From positions 4,640,001-4,704,000 of the forward strand of contig CATNEN010000007.1 in assembly GCA_950097015.1 (NCBI GenBank): a stretch of 64,000 bases of DNA. Reading direction: 5' to 3'. The DNA is from Macrostomum hystrix. Lineage: Eukaryota; Platyhelminthes; Macrostomidae. The position numbers and the translations under genes were made by a program. Shown here in pieces: positions 45,701 through 57,000 of this stretch (the first letter of the stretch is position 1; each line of letters opens with the position of its first letter). The notes below the pieces were generated by a model that saw only the letters and a list, made by a program, of their open reading frames with translations, did not search any database and had not been told where the DNA came from.

Positions 45701-48700
45701 AGCAGCCGAGGCCGCCTCCAACTCCAGTCGGCGTTGCTCGGCTAGCAGCGCTTCCGCGGCGGCGCGTGCCTCGGCTTCCTTCCGCTCCTCCTCCTGGCGC
45801 TCGGCCTCAAGCCTGCGAGCGACAAATTCGTCCAAGATTCGCTCGGTCTCTAGGTAGACCGCCTCCGGCTCCATCGATGCGTCCACGCGGACCACGTTGC
45901 CAAAGCGGCGGTAGAACTTTTCCAGCTTCGGCCAGGCCTCGGCGTAGGCGCTGAGACGCTTTTGCACCTGCGATTGGCGGCCAAAGGTTGAGGATTGTTG
46001 CTTTTGTTGGGAACAATGATTCCAAGGTTGTAATCGAGAATCCAGATGCTCACCTGGTCAAGGTCGAAGGCCGGATCCTTCACTGGTTGAACCTTCTCCT
46101 CGCCCTGTACACCTGTGGTGCTGCCCTCGGGCGGCTGCTTGGCCTCCAAGTGGAACTCCTTGCCAGTGCCGGGCTGCTCAACCCGACCGAGGGCTCGCTT
46201 CAGGCACCAGGCGTCGTCCACCGCGAAGTCGATGATCAAGTCCAGTCCGCTGGCCGGCTCCGGTGGCGGTGGCGCGGGCTTCGGATTGGAGGCCAGACCG
46301 CCGGCCTTCTTCCTACCGCGCGCGCCGGCCTTGGCGGGCTCCTCGAAGCCGGTCAGGGCCTTCTCGAACAGCTTGGCCTGGGTGTAGTTGGACGGGAAGC
46401 CGTCCAGGATCCACCCGGTGCCGCCGGGCACGCGGTGGATGGCCTCGATCTGGTGGTCAAAAATATTTTTTTACAATACTTATAAACATAAATCGCATCC
46501 CTTCCCTCTGACATTTCCGTCATCCACATTGTATGACGTATATCGCTCGTATGACGTATGACGTATACATCAGCAGGAATGTACATTCCATTATTTTTTC
46601 CGGTTTCTATTTCCTATTTCCTATCCCCATTCCCTGTTTCGCTCACCAGCAGTTCAACCAGCAGCTCATCGGTGACCGGCTTTCCGCGCCGCAGCAAGGT
46701 CGTCAGCTTCTCGCCAATCTTCGCCCTCTGCGTCAGCTGCGGCTTCGGCGGCTCCGGAGGCGTGGTCTTCGCCGGCTGCTGCTGCGACTGCGGCGTTCCA
46801 CCGCCACCATCGGCTGCCGTGGCTGACGAGCCGGCGGCCAGGTTCGTCTGGGAGACGGCTGCAGATTGATCAGCGACCGCGGTGGAGCCGGAGGCAGCCA
46901 GCTGGGCCGCGGAGCTGGTCTCGGGCGCGGCGCTGGCCGACGCCTCCCCAGACAGCGCCTCCGGCTCCGGCTCTGGCGGCGGCGTTGGCGGCGGAGTCGG
47001 CAGCGGCTCGAGCTCGTTCAGCTTGAAGGCATCCATCGCCTCCTCGACCAAGGTGTTCACGTCGAACGATACGCAGCGATTGTCTGCAGGTGTAAGGATT
47101 TTTATCAGCTAATCTTGTACTTCCAGTGACTTTTGCCGACGATTACAATTTTATCCGAATTTCAGAAAATTATCCCACTGACGCCACTCACTTTCGATCA
47201 GGCGCCGCACCACGCTGGATTTGCCTGAGAACAGCTTGCCGCAGATGGTGGCTCGCACTGGAAACGGTGGAAACTGTGGCGCATCCGGCGGAGGCTGGAA
47301 TCGGGGGAAATTTGGCAAAGATTTTTACATCTAGTCACGGTAGGGATAGAAAACTAAAACTACTCACGGTGGGCGGGTTGGCAATGGCGTGCACCCGGTC
47401 CACAATCCAGCCAACCACTGGGTTGGATACTGGTGCAGACTGTACATCACAGTCCTCTGGCGGCTGCCACTCGCCCAGCATGTCCTTGTACTCCAGCAGC
47501 TCCGCTTCGTCTTGTACCGCCTCCTTCTCCTCAAGCACCAGCCCGGGGTCCGCGTCGACCTCCGCCACGGCCGCCGCTTCCTCCGCTTCCAAGTCATCGA
47601 TGGCCAGGGGCGCTGCCGGTGACGCTGTGGAGGCGTAGATCGGCTGCCCGCTGCTGAAAAGCGCCTTGAGGTCGCGGTATTTCCGGTGCGGCACCCGGCC
47701 ACCCGGGCCTTCAAGTTCGCGCAGTTCGGCCAGTTTGCAGGCGACGTCGACAATGTCGGACACGGCCAGCCAGCAGTGGCCGTAGTGCCGCTCGTATTTC
47801 TGCTGCCGACGATGATTCGCTCCCTCTTCGCGCAGCAGGCGCTCTTGCTGTAGCTCCTCCTGTTTCGTGAGCAGACGGTGAGCAGACGGTGAGCAGACGG
47901 TGAGCAGATGGTGAGCAGATGGTGAGCAGACGGTGAGCAGACGGTGAGCAGACGGTGAGCAGACGGTGAATAGACGGTGAGCAGACGGTGAGCAGACGGT
48001 GAGCAGACGGTGAGCAGATGGTGAGCAGATGGTGAGCAGACGGTGAGCAGACGGTGAGCAGACGGTGAGCAGATGGTGAGCAGATGGTGAGCAGACGGTG
48101 AGCAGACGGTGAGCAGACGGTGAGCAGATGGTGAGCAGATGGTGAGCAGATGGTGAGCAGATGGTGAGCAGAGTGTTGAGAGGAGAAGGTTCCTTGGAAC
48201 TAGCTGGCCAGCGCTTTTAGGCCGACATTCGGACAAGACAAAGAAAATTCGCCTGAGATATTGTGGGAGACTAAGAGAATTAGAAAGGCGGTATGAGACA
48301 GTAGGACACGGAGTCAATCAAAGCAAAAGGACGGGTGAAACAATGCTGCAGATTACCTCATACTCCGCCCGAGCCCTCTGAGCCATGATCTTCTCCCGGT
48401 CCAGCGCCTCCTGAAACTCGATCTCGCGACGCTCCTGATATTGGCGCTCGCGTTCGCGCCGATTCCGCTTCAGGACGTCCTTCTCGCGACGCGCCTGCAA
48501 TAGCTGGACGGCGATTCGGCGCTCCATCTGGGACTGGCGCATCAGCTTGCCGGCCAGCGTGGCCTCCCTCTGCCGCTCTTCCTGCTGTTCGTGTGCTCTC
48601 AGACAGTCGACCAGCACCTTGCGACGGCGTCGTTCGCGGGCCGCTCGCGCCTCTGCGTCCTCCGCCAAGCGGCGACGAATCTTGGCAATGTAGGCGTCAT

Positions 48701-50679
48701 TCGAGGCCGGCTTGATGTAGTCGGTCGGGTCGGTGGCCTGCGGCTGCTGGGACTGCAGCAGCTGCTGCTGCTGCTGCTGCCGCTGCCGGGCCTGGCCCGG
48801 GTCGTAGTCGTCGCTTGCGCCGCTGGCCGAGGACTCCGGCCGGTCGAAGGCGCCACCGGCGGCGGACTCGCCCGTCGGCTGCAGGGTGCGGCTCAGCCGC
48901 TCTTCAAATCCATCGAGAGCCTGCATCGTGGCGTTGGCCTCCAGGCGACGGCGCTGCTGACGACGGTGATCGATGGCGGCAGCCGTGCGGTTCGGCGGCG
49001 GCTTTGGAATGTGCACAATCGCCGCTCTATGGGTCGGGATTGTGTTGGGTTGGATAAGGGTTAGTCGACCCGCATGACCTCTGCGTCCAAACACATTCAC
49101 AATAACCCTCATTGGCGTAAATTGCACTGCATTCCCCCCTAGCATTCTCTTCACGGCTGCCACTACAAATTAATGAGACCACGACGAAGATTAGTGAGCT
49201 GAGAAAACCTTTTTGTTAGAGCTTAAAGAATTTCCAAAAAATCTCCTTTCTGGCAAACTAGCAGGACTCACTGGATCTTGGCCATCTGCTCTGTCTGCAT
49301 CAGCTGCACTTGCTTGCTCCTGTCCAGTTGCTTCTGCCGCTTGTCCTGGTTGTCCCGCCTGTGCGCCTCGGCGCTCTCGATGCGGCCCTTCAGCGCCCGC
49401 TCCTCCAGTCGCACCTGGTGCTGATGGAACCTGTCGATGAGCTCCTGCAGATTGAGATCCGTCTGGCGCGGCGTCACCTGTTTCAGCCGCTGGCGATAAA
49501 TCAGCGACTCCATGCTCTGAAGCTTGGCCGGCGCGGCCGGGCGCATCGTTTCCATGGCGACACCAGTCAGATTGGCCTTCTTTTTGTTCTCCAAAGCGAT
49601 GAAGATCTGGTACATGATGCGAGTGGCGGTTCCCGGCTCCTCGGTCATTATGGCACGGGCCGTGCTGGTGTCGAAGGGCACACCGAGCAGGTGCAGCACC
49701 GGCTCGATCCTGGTAAAGTTGTTAATCTTGGACTCGGACACCCTGGAGTTAAAGAGGCAAGCAGCTGATTGTTTTCCACGGAAACTACGAAGAATAGCAT
49801 TGTGGGCTGTTAAATAATTTGTGATTTGTACGATAAGGGACCCTATGCAAAATGTTGATGGCTAACCTGGACTTCGAGAAGCGGTCAAAGTCATCCTGCA
49901 ACTCGTATTTGTGCAGCACTTCGCCGATCAGGTAGCCGTTTGCGAATTCCTTCTCAAAATTCTCGGGATCTGTGCGGAAAAAATGTTTTTAATTTCAGAT
50001 CGCTAATTTCACTCTCTGAGTGGCTAACAAATGAACTTGAGACAGATTTAATTAAATTTAGAATTCTCAAAAAGGAGGTATTTCTAACTTAATTGCATTC
50101 GAGTGTTAAAAATTTTAACTTTATTAGAACGTTGAATAATTTTATTAAAACAAAAAAGGAATATACACTTGTATAATAAGTATACAATATGTTTCTTGTG
50201 AGAGTACATGTTTTCTTAGAAGTTTTTTGTGTTCGAGTAGTTTTTTTGCCGATTGTTTAAAATCTTCAATGCAAACTCTTGACTTAGTATTCATCATTAG
50301 GTAAAAAACTACATTCTCTAAAAATACAAACTGAATAGGAAACAAAATTGTATTATACACTTTATACTACAATAACTCCCTTTAATGTTAAATAAGGACC
50401 TACAATGAAATGCAGTGAAATTTTCATCAACAGAACATTTATGATTAAAAAATAATAATATACTAGTGTAAAGACTCTTAATTGGGTCTAAAAAGAAATA
50501 TAAGTTTCACATATTGTGCATTATATTGAGTGTATATAAAACAAAGCCTATCTGAACCAGTACAAAAAACGAATAACAAAAAATAATCGAATTTTTTAAA
50601 ATTTATAAAAATTGAACTTACTTATACAAGTCGAGAGCTCAAGGCTCTTATTTAACCAGTCACAAAGTATTTCGGTCAT
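39733..50679 (-). CDS. SPEF2: SPEF2 (sperm flagellar protein 2 / KPL2), axonemal central-pair protein
   Basis: Cilia and sperm-flagellum protein of the central apparatus. Fourteen minus-strand exons: 50622-50679, 49867-49969, 49272-49742, 48357-49026, 47368-47859, 47192-47294, 46647-47083, 46054-46449, 44577-45967, 42702-43530, 42147-42170, 41463-41630, 40764-41300, 39733-40065. All GT-AG and in phase (6012 nt, 2003 residues; human 1822). The N-terminal CH-like domain has MTEILCDWLNKSLEL, GYLIGEVLHKYELQDDF and SKINNFTRIEPVLHLLGV. Coiled coil follows (about 200-450). The adenylate-kinase-like domain shows a P-loop GKLFSGKSS near residue 617 and GGTGWILDGFPSNYTQAKLF near 786. The 44577-45967 exon has A/K/S/P-rich linkers, then SPLWDAIEHGYVSTTKSVFR. 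The C-terminus has an EF-hand-like DQSDSGFVTREQYDF. Introns carry minisatellites. Confidence 0.95.
40100..40715. repeat. minisatellite, 26-bp unit, about 23 copies, in SPEF2 intron 13
   Basis: Copies of GAGCTTCCACAATGGTCATT (plus TCATCT) fill most of the intron (40066-40763). Near 40120-40260 a longer variant with GGTATGCTCCACAATGG alternates with the basic type. Confidence 0.95.
43899..44324 (-). other. coding-like exon nested in SPEF2 intron 9
   Basis: A 426-nt open segment on the SPEF2 strand, preceded by an acceptor-like CCGTCCGCTGAG and ending in TGA. It reads TIDSDVDLDERLLAQ, a poly-Q run, SLILTNRSSSSVSGESADLA, SWRDSILRTADSVTVELL, PPPKGRRQRR and a second poly-Q run. The GC-rich codon use matches exons here and not the AT-rich intron around it. 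Exon 9 ends in phase 2 while this segment is open in phase 0, so it cannot directly follow exon 9; it could follow exon 8 (phase 0) as an alternative 3' end. Otherwise it belongs to a nested gene with an unseen start. Product unrecognised. Confidence 0.5.
47869..48180. repeat. 10-bp minisatellite in SPEF2 intron 4
   Basis: About 31 copies of GTGAGCAGAC/GTGAGCAGAT (plus strand), one copy with GTGAATAGAC. The array starts about 10 bp beyond the acceptor of exon 5 (47859), so in the transcript the repeat (CTCACCGTCTG) forms the pyrimidine-rich tract next to that acceptor. Confidence 0.96.
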
Positions 50680-52190
50680 TTTCGCGCCCACAATCTATCG
50701 CTGCGATGTATGCAGACCATGAAATGGTTCGATTGCAAGTCATTTAAAATGCTGCCAATCGCATAGCTTTGGTTGCTATGGCCAAAATAATCTTCGTTAT
50801 TCACGAGCGTTCGTTTATAAATAAAATCTATATATATAATATTTATAAATGTTTTTTCTTTATTAGCCTGTGCCTTTATTTGATTTTCATACATACACAC
50901 TCTTTTTATCGAGAATCAATTATGCATAGATGCAATAAACAGGGCTTGGCTTAATTTTAAATACAAATAATACCATTCTTTGAACACCATTCAGGTACAA
51001 GTCCAAGTGATATCGTCCAATTATGTTAAACTATAAAGTGAAATTGTTAATTCGCAGTTTTATATTGAATATTACTCGGGGTGCTGCAAAATTCTCTGGA
51101 ATGTGGTTGCTGTGCAGGAATGGACAATCATATGTTAATCGGGAATATCATGTATTTATTTAAAGCGTTTGAATACCGTAAGATTACTAACTATTAATGG
51201 TACATTAATATCAAATTAGATCCTTGTGAATAAGCGTCTAAGTTCTGTGAGTTGATACAAAACCAGTTGTTTAACACTTCAAAAAACACATGACTAGCTG
51301 AACTCTAGCGTAAATGTGATTTCATCATGAAGCATTGCGGGGTTGCCATGGAGCCCGGCCCCAGTTACCTAATTCATCGGGAAACTTATGCAGATTCAAC
51401 TGCTACTGCGGTCGCTGTTATTCAAAGATAATAAATCACAGTAGTTGTATTGGCCCGCCAATGCCAATGCATTTGCCGCTCAACAGCTTCGTCAGAGAGA
51501 GATTACAAGCAATGACACGCCATTGTTTGTGGCTCGCGCAATGACAACAAACTGTCAGCTGTGAGGCGAAAGCAAGGGCCGTGCGGTTTGTGGCATAGGA
51601 TGTCACCTTTTTAGACTACTTTTATGAAGTAGACAATAGGTCACTGTCCAAATGGGGGCAGAATGTATAACACACAAGGTCCCTGTGAGGACGAGGAGTC
51701 AAGAAAAATGTTTGTTTTACTTTTGAAATGAAATATTAGATCAAACGTATTTAAATTACAGCGATAAAGTATGGAATTACATAGTTCAAATAAAACAATT
51801 CGTTAAACGTAGCTCGTAAATACCTTATTAAAATAATTACAATATCAAATACTGGCCAACTATGCCCCAATGTTTTTACCCCAATATGACCCAAGCCATC
51901 CATTTTGTTTTATTTTTGCTTCTGCAGCTCATTAAATGAGTTCTCTCAATCTCTTCTAACAGTGGTGCAATGCCACATACCCCACAATGGGCTAGTCTGT
52001 TTTTTTCAACGTTAAATTATTTTTGCCGAATTCACAATGAAGTTTATTCTTAGATTCTGGCTCAATTAATGTCAGCATTTTTAACAGTATAGAAAGACAC
52101 GGGGTGCGTATTTCAAATACACACTTAATATAAATAAATGATTATTAATAACTTATTTACACACTTTTGGACCCAAATGGATTTCTCTAT
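50680..52190. other. intergenic between divergent SPEF2 and otopetrin
   Basis: AT-rich, presumably with the SPEF2 promoter near 50680-50800. No further gene or repeat is supported. Confidence 0.4.
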
Positions 52191-52191
52191 C

Positions 52192-52712
52192 TATTTGCAA
52201 TCGGGCCCGGGGCACTTGTCGCACAAGCGACGGAGCGGCACGCCCCCAGACCGGCGAACTTTAGCGCCCATCGCGCCGCCCCCCTGAGCAGGCACCACAT
52301 ACAGCAGCACAGACCAGCCGGGGAGGGCAGGAGGCACCCAGAATAGGCAGCAGTGCCCCCTGAGGACTGATTTCTTATCAGCTTTCCCCCCCGGCTTGGT
52401 CTGCTCTGTGCGTGTGTGGGGGGCCGGGTGATGAGTGTACACTTATCCAATCGCGCTGACGGAAGTCCAGAAAGCGCGCGGCAGAACACCCGCCCCCCAG
52501 CCACCCTCCAAGGCCTCACGCCCCAGCGCCAACGCACACAACGCAGAACAGGCACACAGAATTGCACGAAATATGGTGCACCTCCGCCGGTCGCTACTGT
52601 CCAAAACCCCCCAACAAGCCCCGAAATTAATCGTGACTTGAAGGGAGAATCGAGCTAGCGTCCATTGGAGTGCGAGGCAGCAACGCTAGCCGCTGACCCA
52701 CTCGCCCCCAAC
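52192..52712 (-). mobile_element. probable third tRNA-derived SINE (single copy)
   Basis: On the minus strand, 52712-52650 reads as a tRNA-like head: GAGTGGGTCAGCGGCTAGCG (A box) and AGCTCGATTCTCCC (B box). A GC-rich body of about 450 bp follows, ending near TCTATTTGCAATCGGG. No second copy is in the window, so the family is inferred from the promoter alone. Confidence 0.5.
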
Positions 52713-52715
52713 CCA

Positions 52716-52945
52716 TATGGATTCACCATGGAGGTTTATGCAGAGCAATGCTAGTTGTCCCTGTCACCGGGGTCTTCGACAAGAATCGCTGAATATCTCG
52801 ACGATGCTGGCCCGGACGGCTTTGAAAGTTGGTTCTTCGTGAAGTGTGGAAAGCTTGATCTATATGGTGGACTTTGACGAAAATCGGTCATTCGGATTGG
52901 GAGCTATCGTGAAGTTGGCAGCGGGTATTTGAAACACCCCGCTGT
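52716..52945. repeat. dispersed repeat copy B (partner of 38505-38730)
   Basis: About 220 bp, roughly 80 percent alike by eye to copy A, same orientation. It begins directly after the tRNA-like head of the SINE, so one may have inserted beside the other. Confidence 0.8.
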
Positions 52946-53138
52946 CTTTCCCCCAGGGGGAAAATAGTGTGGTCGGTCTACTGTTCCCGATAAACTTTTA
53001 AAGGAATCAGTGTATAGCAGCTTTAGTGTTTTCTTTTTATAAAATAAAATATAGAAAATAGAGAAGAAAATTTTTTTCTTTCAAAATAAAGATTCGAGAA
53101 CTAACAAACTAATTTTTGTTTACACCTGCCCAAAATTG

Positions 53139-53415
53139 GGCCAGATGTGCAGCCGACAGCACAGCCGCAGCTATTGCGCGGCGCATCTGCAGGCAGCGTA
53201 CGGCTGTTCAGTCCATGGACTGGGGTGACGCTACACGCAGCCTCACTTACCCCAGCTAATGCTGGTACCCATTTTTAATCAGCTGGGTGAACTGAAGCAA
53301 TACAGAGTGATGTGTCTTGCTAAATGACACAAATTGTACCAGTGGAGTCGGGAATCGAACCCCGACCTTCAGGTTGTGAGTCCGACATCCTAAGCCAAGA
53401 AGCTACAACCTCTTT
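53139..53415 (-). mobile_element. SINE family 1, full-length copy, minus strand
   Basis: Minus strand: head GGTTGTAGCTTCTTGGCTTA (A box) and GGTCGGGGTTCGATTCCCGA (B box, canonical GGTTCGATTCC), then the shared body (AGTCCATGGACTG, GATGCGCCGCGCAATAGCTG) and the tail GTCGGCTGCACATCTGG. The best preserved pol III promoter of the family in this window. Confidence 0.9.
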
Positions 53416-54029
53416 AAAAAAGATTATATACATCTAGTAGGTGAGCAACGATAGATGGAAATAAGAAGCATTTCTTTACTAGTATATAATTGTTATTACA
53501 GTAATAGAGGGCGCAATACTAATATTGCATTAGTATTAGATTGTTAGCTTTGTCGCTACTGTCTGCATGCCTACTGCACACGGCTATATGAACTGCCATT
53601 TCAGCCAGACTAATGAATGGTTCTTCCCCCTCTGTCTCTGGATTGAGAGAGGGCCTGGAATTTACAGGAATGCTCAAACTCAAAGCAAATGTCTGTTGTC
53701 CGTACCCATCTGTATCTCAGTCGCCTCTGCTTCTCTGTCCATTTCTCTCTCAGCTCTCAACTCTAACATTGCTCAAACAGTAGCAAAAGACCAAGAATGA
53801 CAAAAAAGAGGCCGACAAGCCGCTGAGAGTCACAGAGACGAAGGCGAGGGACAGAGTAGACAGCTGGGTCTGGTTTAAAAGCAGTCATAAATTAGTGTTT
53901 CACCTGCTGAGCACTTTATTGCCTCCAAATCTTTAATAATTTGTCCAAGTACTCAAAACTGAGCCGACTAGTCTGAGCACCCTACTCAATTCGACTCCGA
54001 TTTGGTGGAACTCAAACTCGGCGCCAGTC
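53416..54029. other. region upstream of the otopetrin start
   Basis: Likely 5' UTR and promoter of the otopetrin gene. It contains a CT-rich stretch (53620-53770) but no identifiable promoter element. Confidence 0.35.
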
Positions 54030-57000
54030 ATGATGCGCGATCAGATGCGGCGCATCGGTTCGTTTCTGAAGCGAGACTCGCACACCGAGGCCGGACAGAG
54101 GCGGAGGAAGAGGTGACAGAAATCAGGCACCAGCTGCACCCATGTATCACTGAGTCAGGACACAATGACCAGCTTTAACATTGTAACAGTCTTCTTTCAT
54201 TAGAGTCGCATTTTTCTATTTAACAACAGCTTTTTTCTGTATCTCCTAAAATATTTAACCAGAATATTTAGTCATGAAAATCCAGAATGCAAGCTGAAAT
54301 TTTCCGAAAGGTCGGGAGTTCGAACCTCAGCCGTGTTTTTGGGGGCCTCCCCAGTTCACGGTCTGAATAGCTGTAGACAGTCGTTGGAAGCATTGCGGCT
54401 GGGCCATTGGCTGCACATCATTTCTATTATTATAGCTCGTATTTTTTCAGTCACCATAAGTTAAATAAATAGAAGCACTTTTTCCGTTTAGAGCATGACT
54501 TAGGAGCTATATGAAGGCCGCACAGCGTGTATAACTGACCGATATTTGTTTTGAGGCACAGCTCGCGCCGTGATTGGAATGGAGAGAATTTCGCGACGTG
54601 CATAAAAACGCTAGCAAAACTCGGACTAGAACTCAGACTAGAACTCAGACTAGAACTCAGACTAGAACTCAGACTAGAACTCAGACTAGAACTCAGACTA
54701 GAACTCAGACTAGAACTCAGACTAGAACTCAGACTAGAACTCAGACTAGAACTCAGACTAGAACTCAGACTAGAACTCAGACTAGAACTCAGACTAGAAC
54801 TCAGACTAGAACTCAGACTAGAACTCAGACTAGAACTCAGACTAGAACTCAGACTAGAACTCAGACTAGAACTCAGACTAGAACTCAGACTAGAACTCAG
54901 ACTAGAACTCAGACTAGAACTCAGACTAGAACTCAGACTAGAACTCAGACTAGAACTCAGACTAGAACTCAGACTAGAACTCAGACTAGAACTCAGACTA
55001 GAACTCAGACTAGAACTCAGACTAGAACTCAGACTAGAACTCAGACTAGAACTCAGACTAGAACTCAGACTAGAACTCAGACTAGAACTCAGACTAGAAC
55101 TCAGACTAGAACTCAGACTAGAACTCAGACTAGAACTCAGACTAGAACTCAGACTAGAACTCAGACTAGAACTCAGACTAGAACTCAGACTCGAACTCAG
55201 ACTAGAACTCAGACTGGAACTCAGACTAGAACTCAGACTAGAACTCAGACTAGAACTCAGACTAGAACTCAGACTAGAACTCAGACTAGAACTCAGACTA
55301 GAACTCAGACTAGAACTCAGACTAGAACTCAGACTAGAACTCAGACTAGAACTCAGACTAGAACTCAGACTAGAACTCAGACTCGAACTCAGACTAGAAC
55401 TCAGACTGGAACTCAGACTAGAACTCAGACTAGAACTCAGACTAGAACTCAGACTAGAACTCAGACTAGAACTCAGACTAGAACTCAGACTAGAACTCAG
55501 ACTAGAACTCAGACTAGAACTCAGACTAGAACTCAGACTAGAACTCAGACTAGAACTCAGACTAGAACTCAGACTAGAACTCAGACTAGAACTCAGACTA
55601 GAACTCAGACTCGAACTCAGACTCGAACTCAGACTAGAACTCAGACTAGAACTCAGACTAGAACTCAGACTAGAACTCAGACTAGAACTCAGACTCGAAC
55701 TCAGACTCGAACTCAGACTAGAACTCGGACTAGAACTCAGACTAGAACTCAGACTAGAACTCAGACTAGAACTCAGACTAGAACTCAGACTAGAACTCAG
55801 ACTAGAACTCAGACTAGAACTCAGACTAGAACTCAGACTAGAACTCAGACTAGAACTCAGACTAGAACTCAGACTAGAACTCAGACTAGAACTCAGACTA
55901 GAACTCAGACTAGAACTCAGACTAGAACTCAGACTAGAACTCAGACTAGAACTCAGACTAGAACTCAGACTAGAACTCAGAGTCATAAGGCGGGAACTCA
56001 AGGCAATCGATAAGACATCGTCAACATCCTGCAGGCGCCCCAGCAACCTGGCATTCAAGGCCGACCACTCGGCCTCGCCCCTGAAGTCAATCCTGCAGTC
56101 GCTGCTGACTCTCTACGGCCTGATGGCACTGATGCTGGGCGTGGTCATCCCCATCAGCGACGCCCTGGCCAAGCCGGTGGAACACGCCGACTACAGACAG
56201 GTGCGAAATTGTCACAGCTGATTTATCAAATCAATCAAATATTAAATAATATTAGATTGGGCACTGGTATATCGTTTGGTGCCAGTAGACCAGCAGCCAG
56301 CGAGGAGGCAATTCTGCGCATTCCGCTGACTCCTGAGCACACACGCACACAGATACCGTACGCAGGCACACGCTCACACAGGTGTACATCTGCCCTGACT
56401 TTCTCATCGTCATGCAGTGTAAACTCTCATTGTGCCTTGGAGGCTGGCCCTCAAGGGCGAAAATTGTACAAGCCCCAAGCCTTCTCTCCGCGGCTGCGCC
56501 CCAAATAAATTTGGCCTCGCCGTGGAATCGAACCTAGGGATCTTGGTGCCTAACGCGGGACAACCGCGTTAACCGCTCTGCCAGTGACCCCCCTGCCGCA
56601 AGATTGATTATCCGGATTAAAAACTCTTATGGTGACAGTGAGTCCTATCCCCTGCAGATGTTCTACATCTACATGCACGGAGTCGGCATTGGCTGCGTCG
56701 TGTACCTCAACACGCTGATCTCCTGCCATCAGCACCATCGGGCGGCGGACTTCGTAACTGATGACCAACACACCGTCAGCTTCAACATGGAGCCCGGAGC
56801 CGCGCCTTCCACGTCTGCGTATCCGGCCGCGGCCGAGCAGCCTCAGGTGCCGTTTTACCTGTCCAATGACAACGACGACAACGGCACACCGCAGCCGGAC
56901 GATCATTCGAGAGCGCCGACACTCTGCGCAAGGAACGGAGGCCCGGCTGACTATGCCGACAGAGACGCGGTACAAATCGAGCTGGCTACTCAGCTGGTCG

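Noticed and set aside
45252-45857. Plus-strand Ser/Ala-rich frame
   Set aside because: Antisense of the A/K/S/P-rich linker of SPEF2 exon 9.
51335-51544. Short plus-strand frame with several cysteines
   Set aside because: 69 codons, AT-rich surroundings, no signal peptide or recognised motif.
53340-53413. tRNA gene on the minus strand
   Set aside because: The A and B boxes are there, but the cloverleaf is not convincing, and the same head plus a common body recurs at several loci, so it is a SINE head.
54451-56221. Open frames of 480-556 codons on both strands across the 12-bp repeat
   Set aside because: They are the simple consequence of a 12-bp unit (a multiple of 3) without stop codons, and the array sits in a well-supported otopetrin intron.
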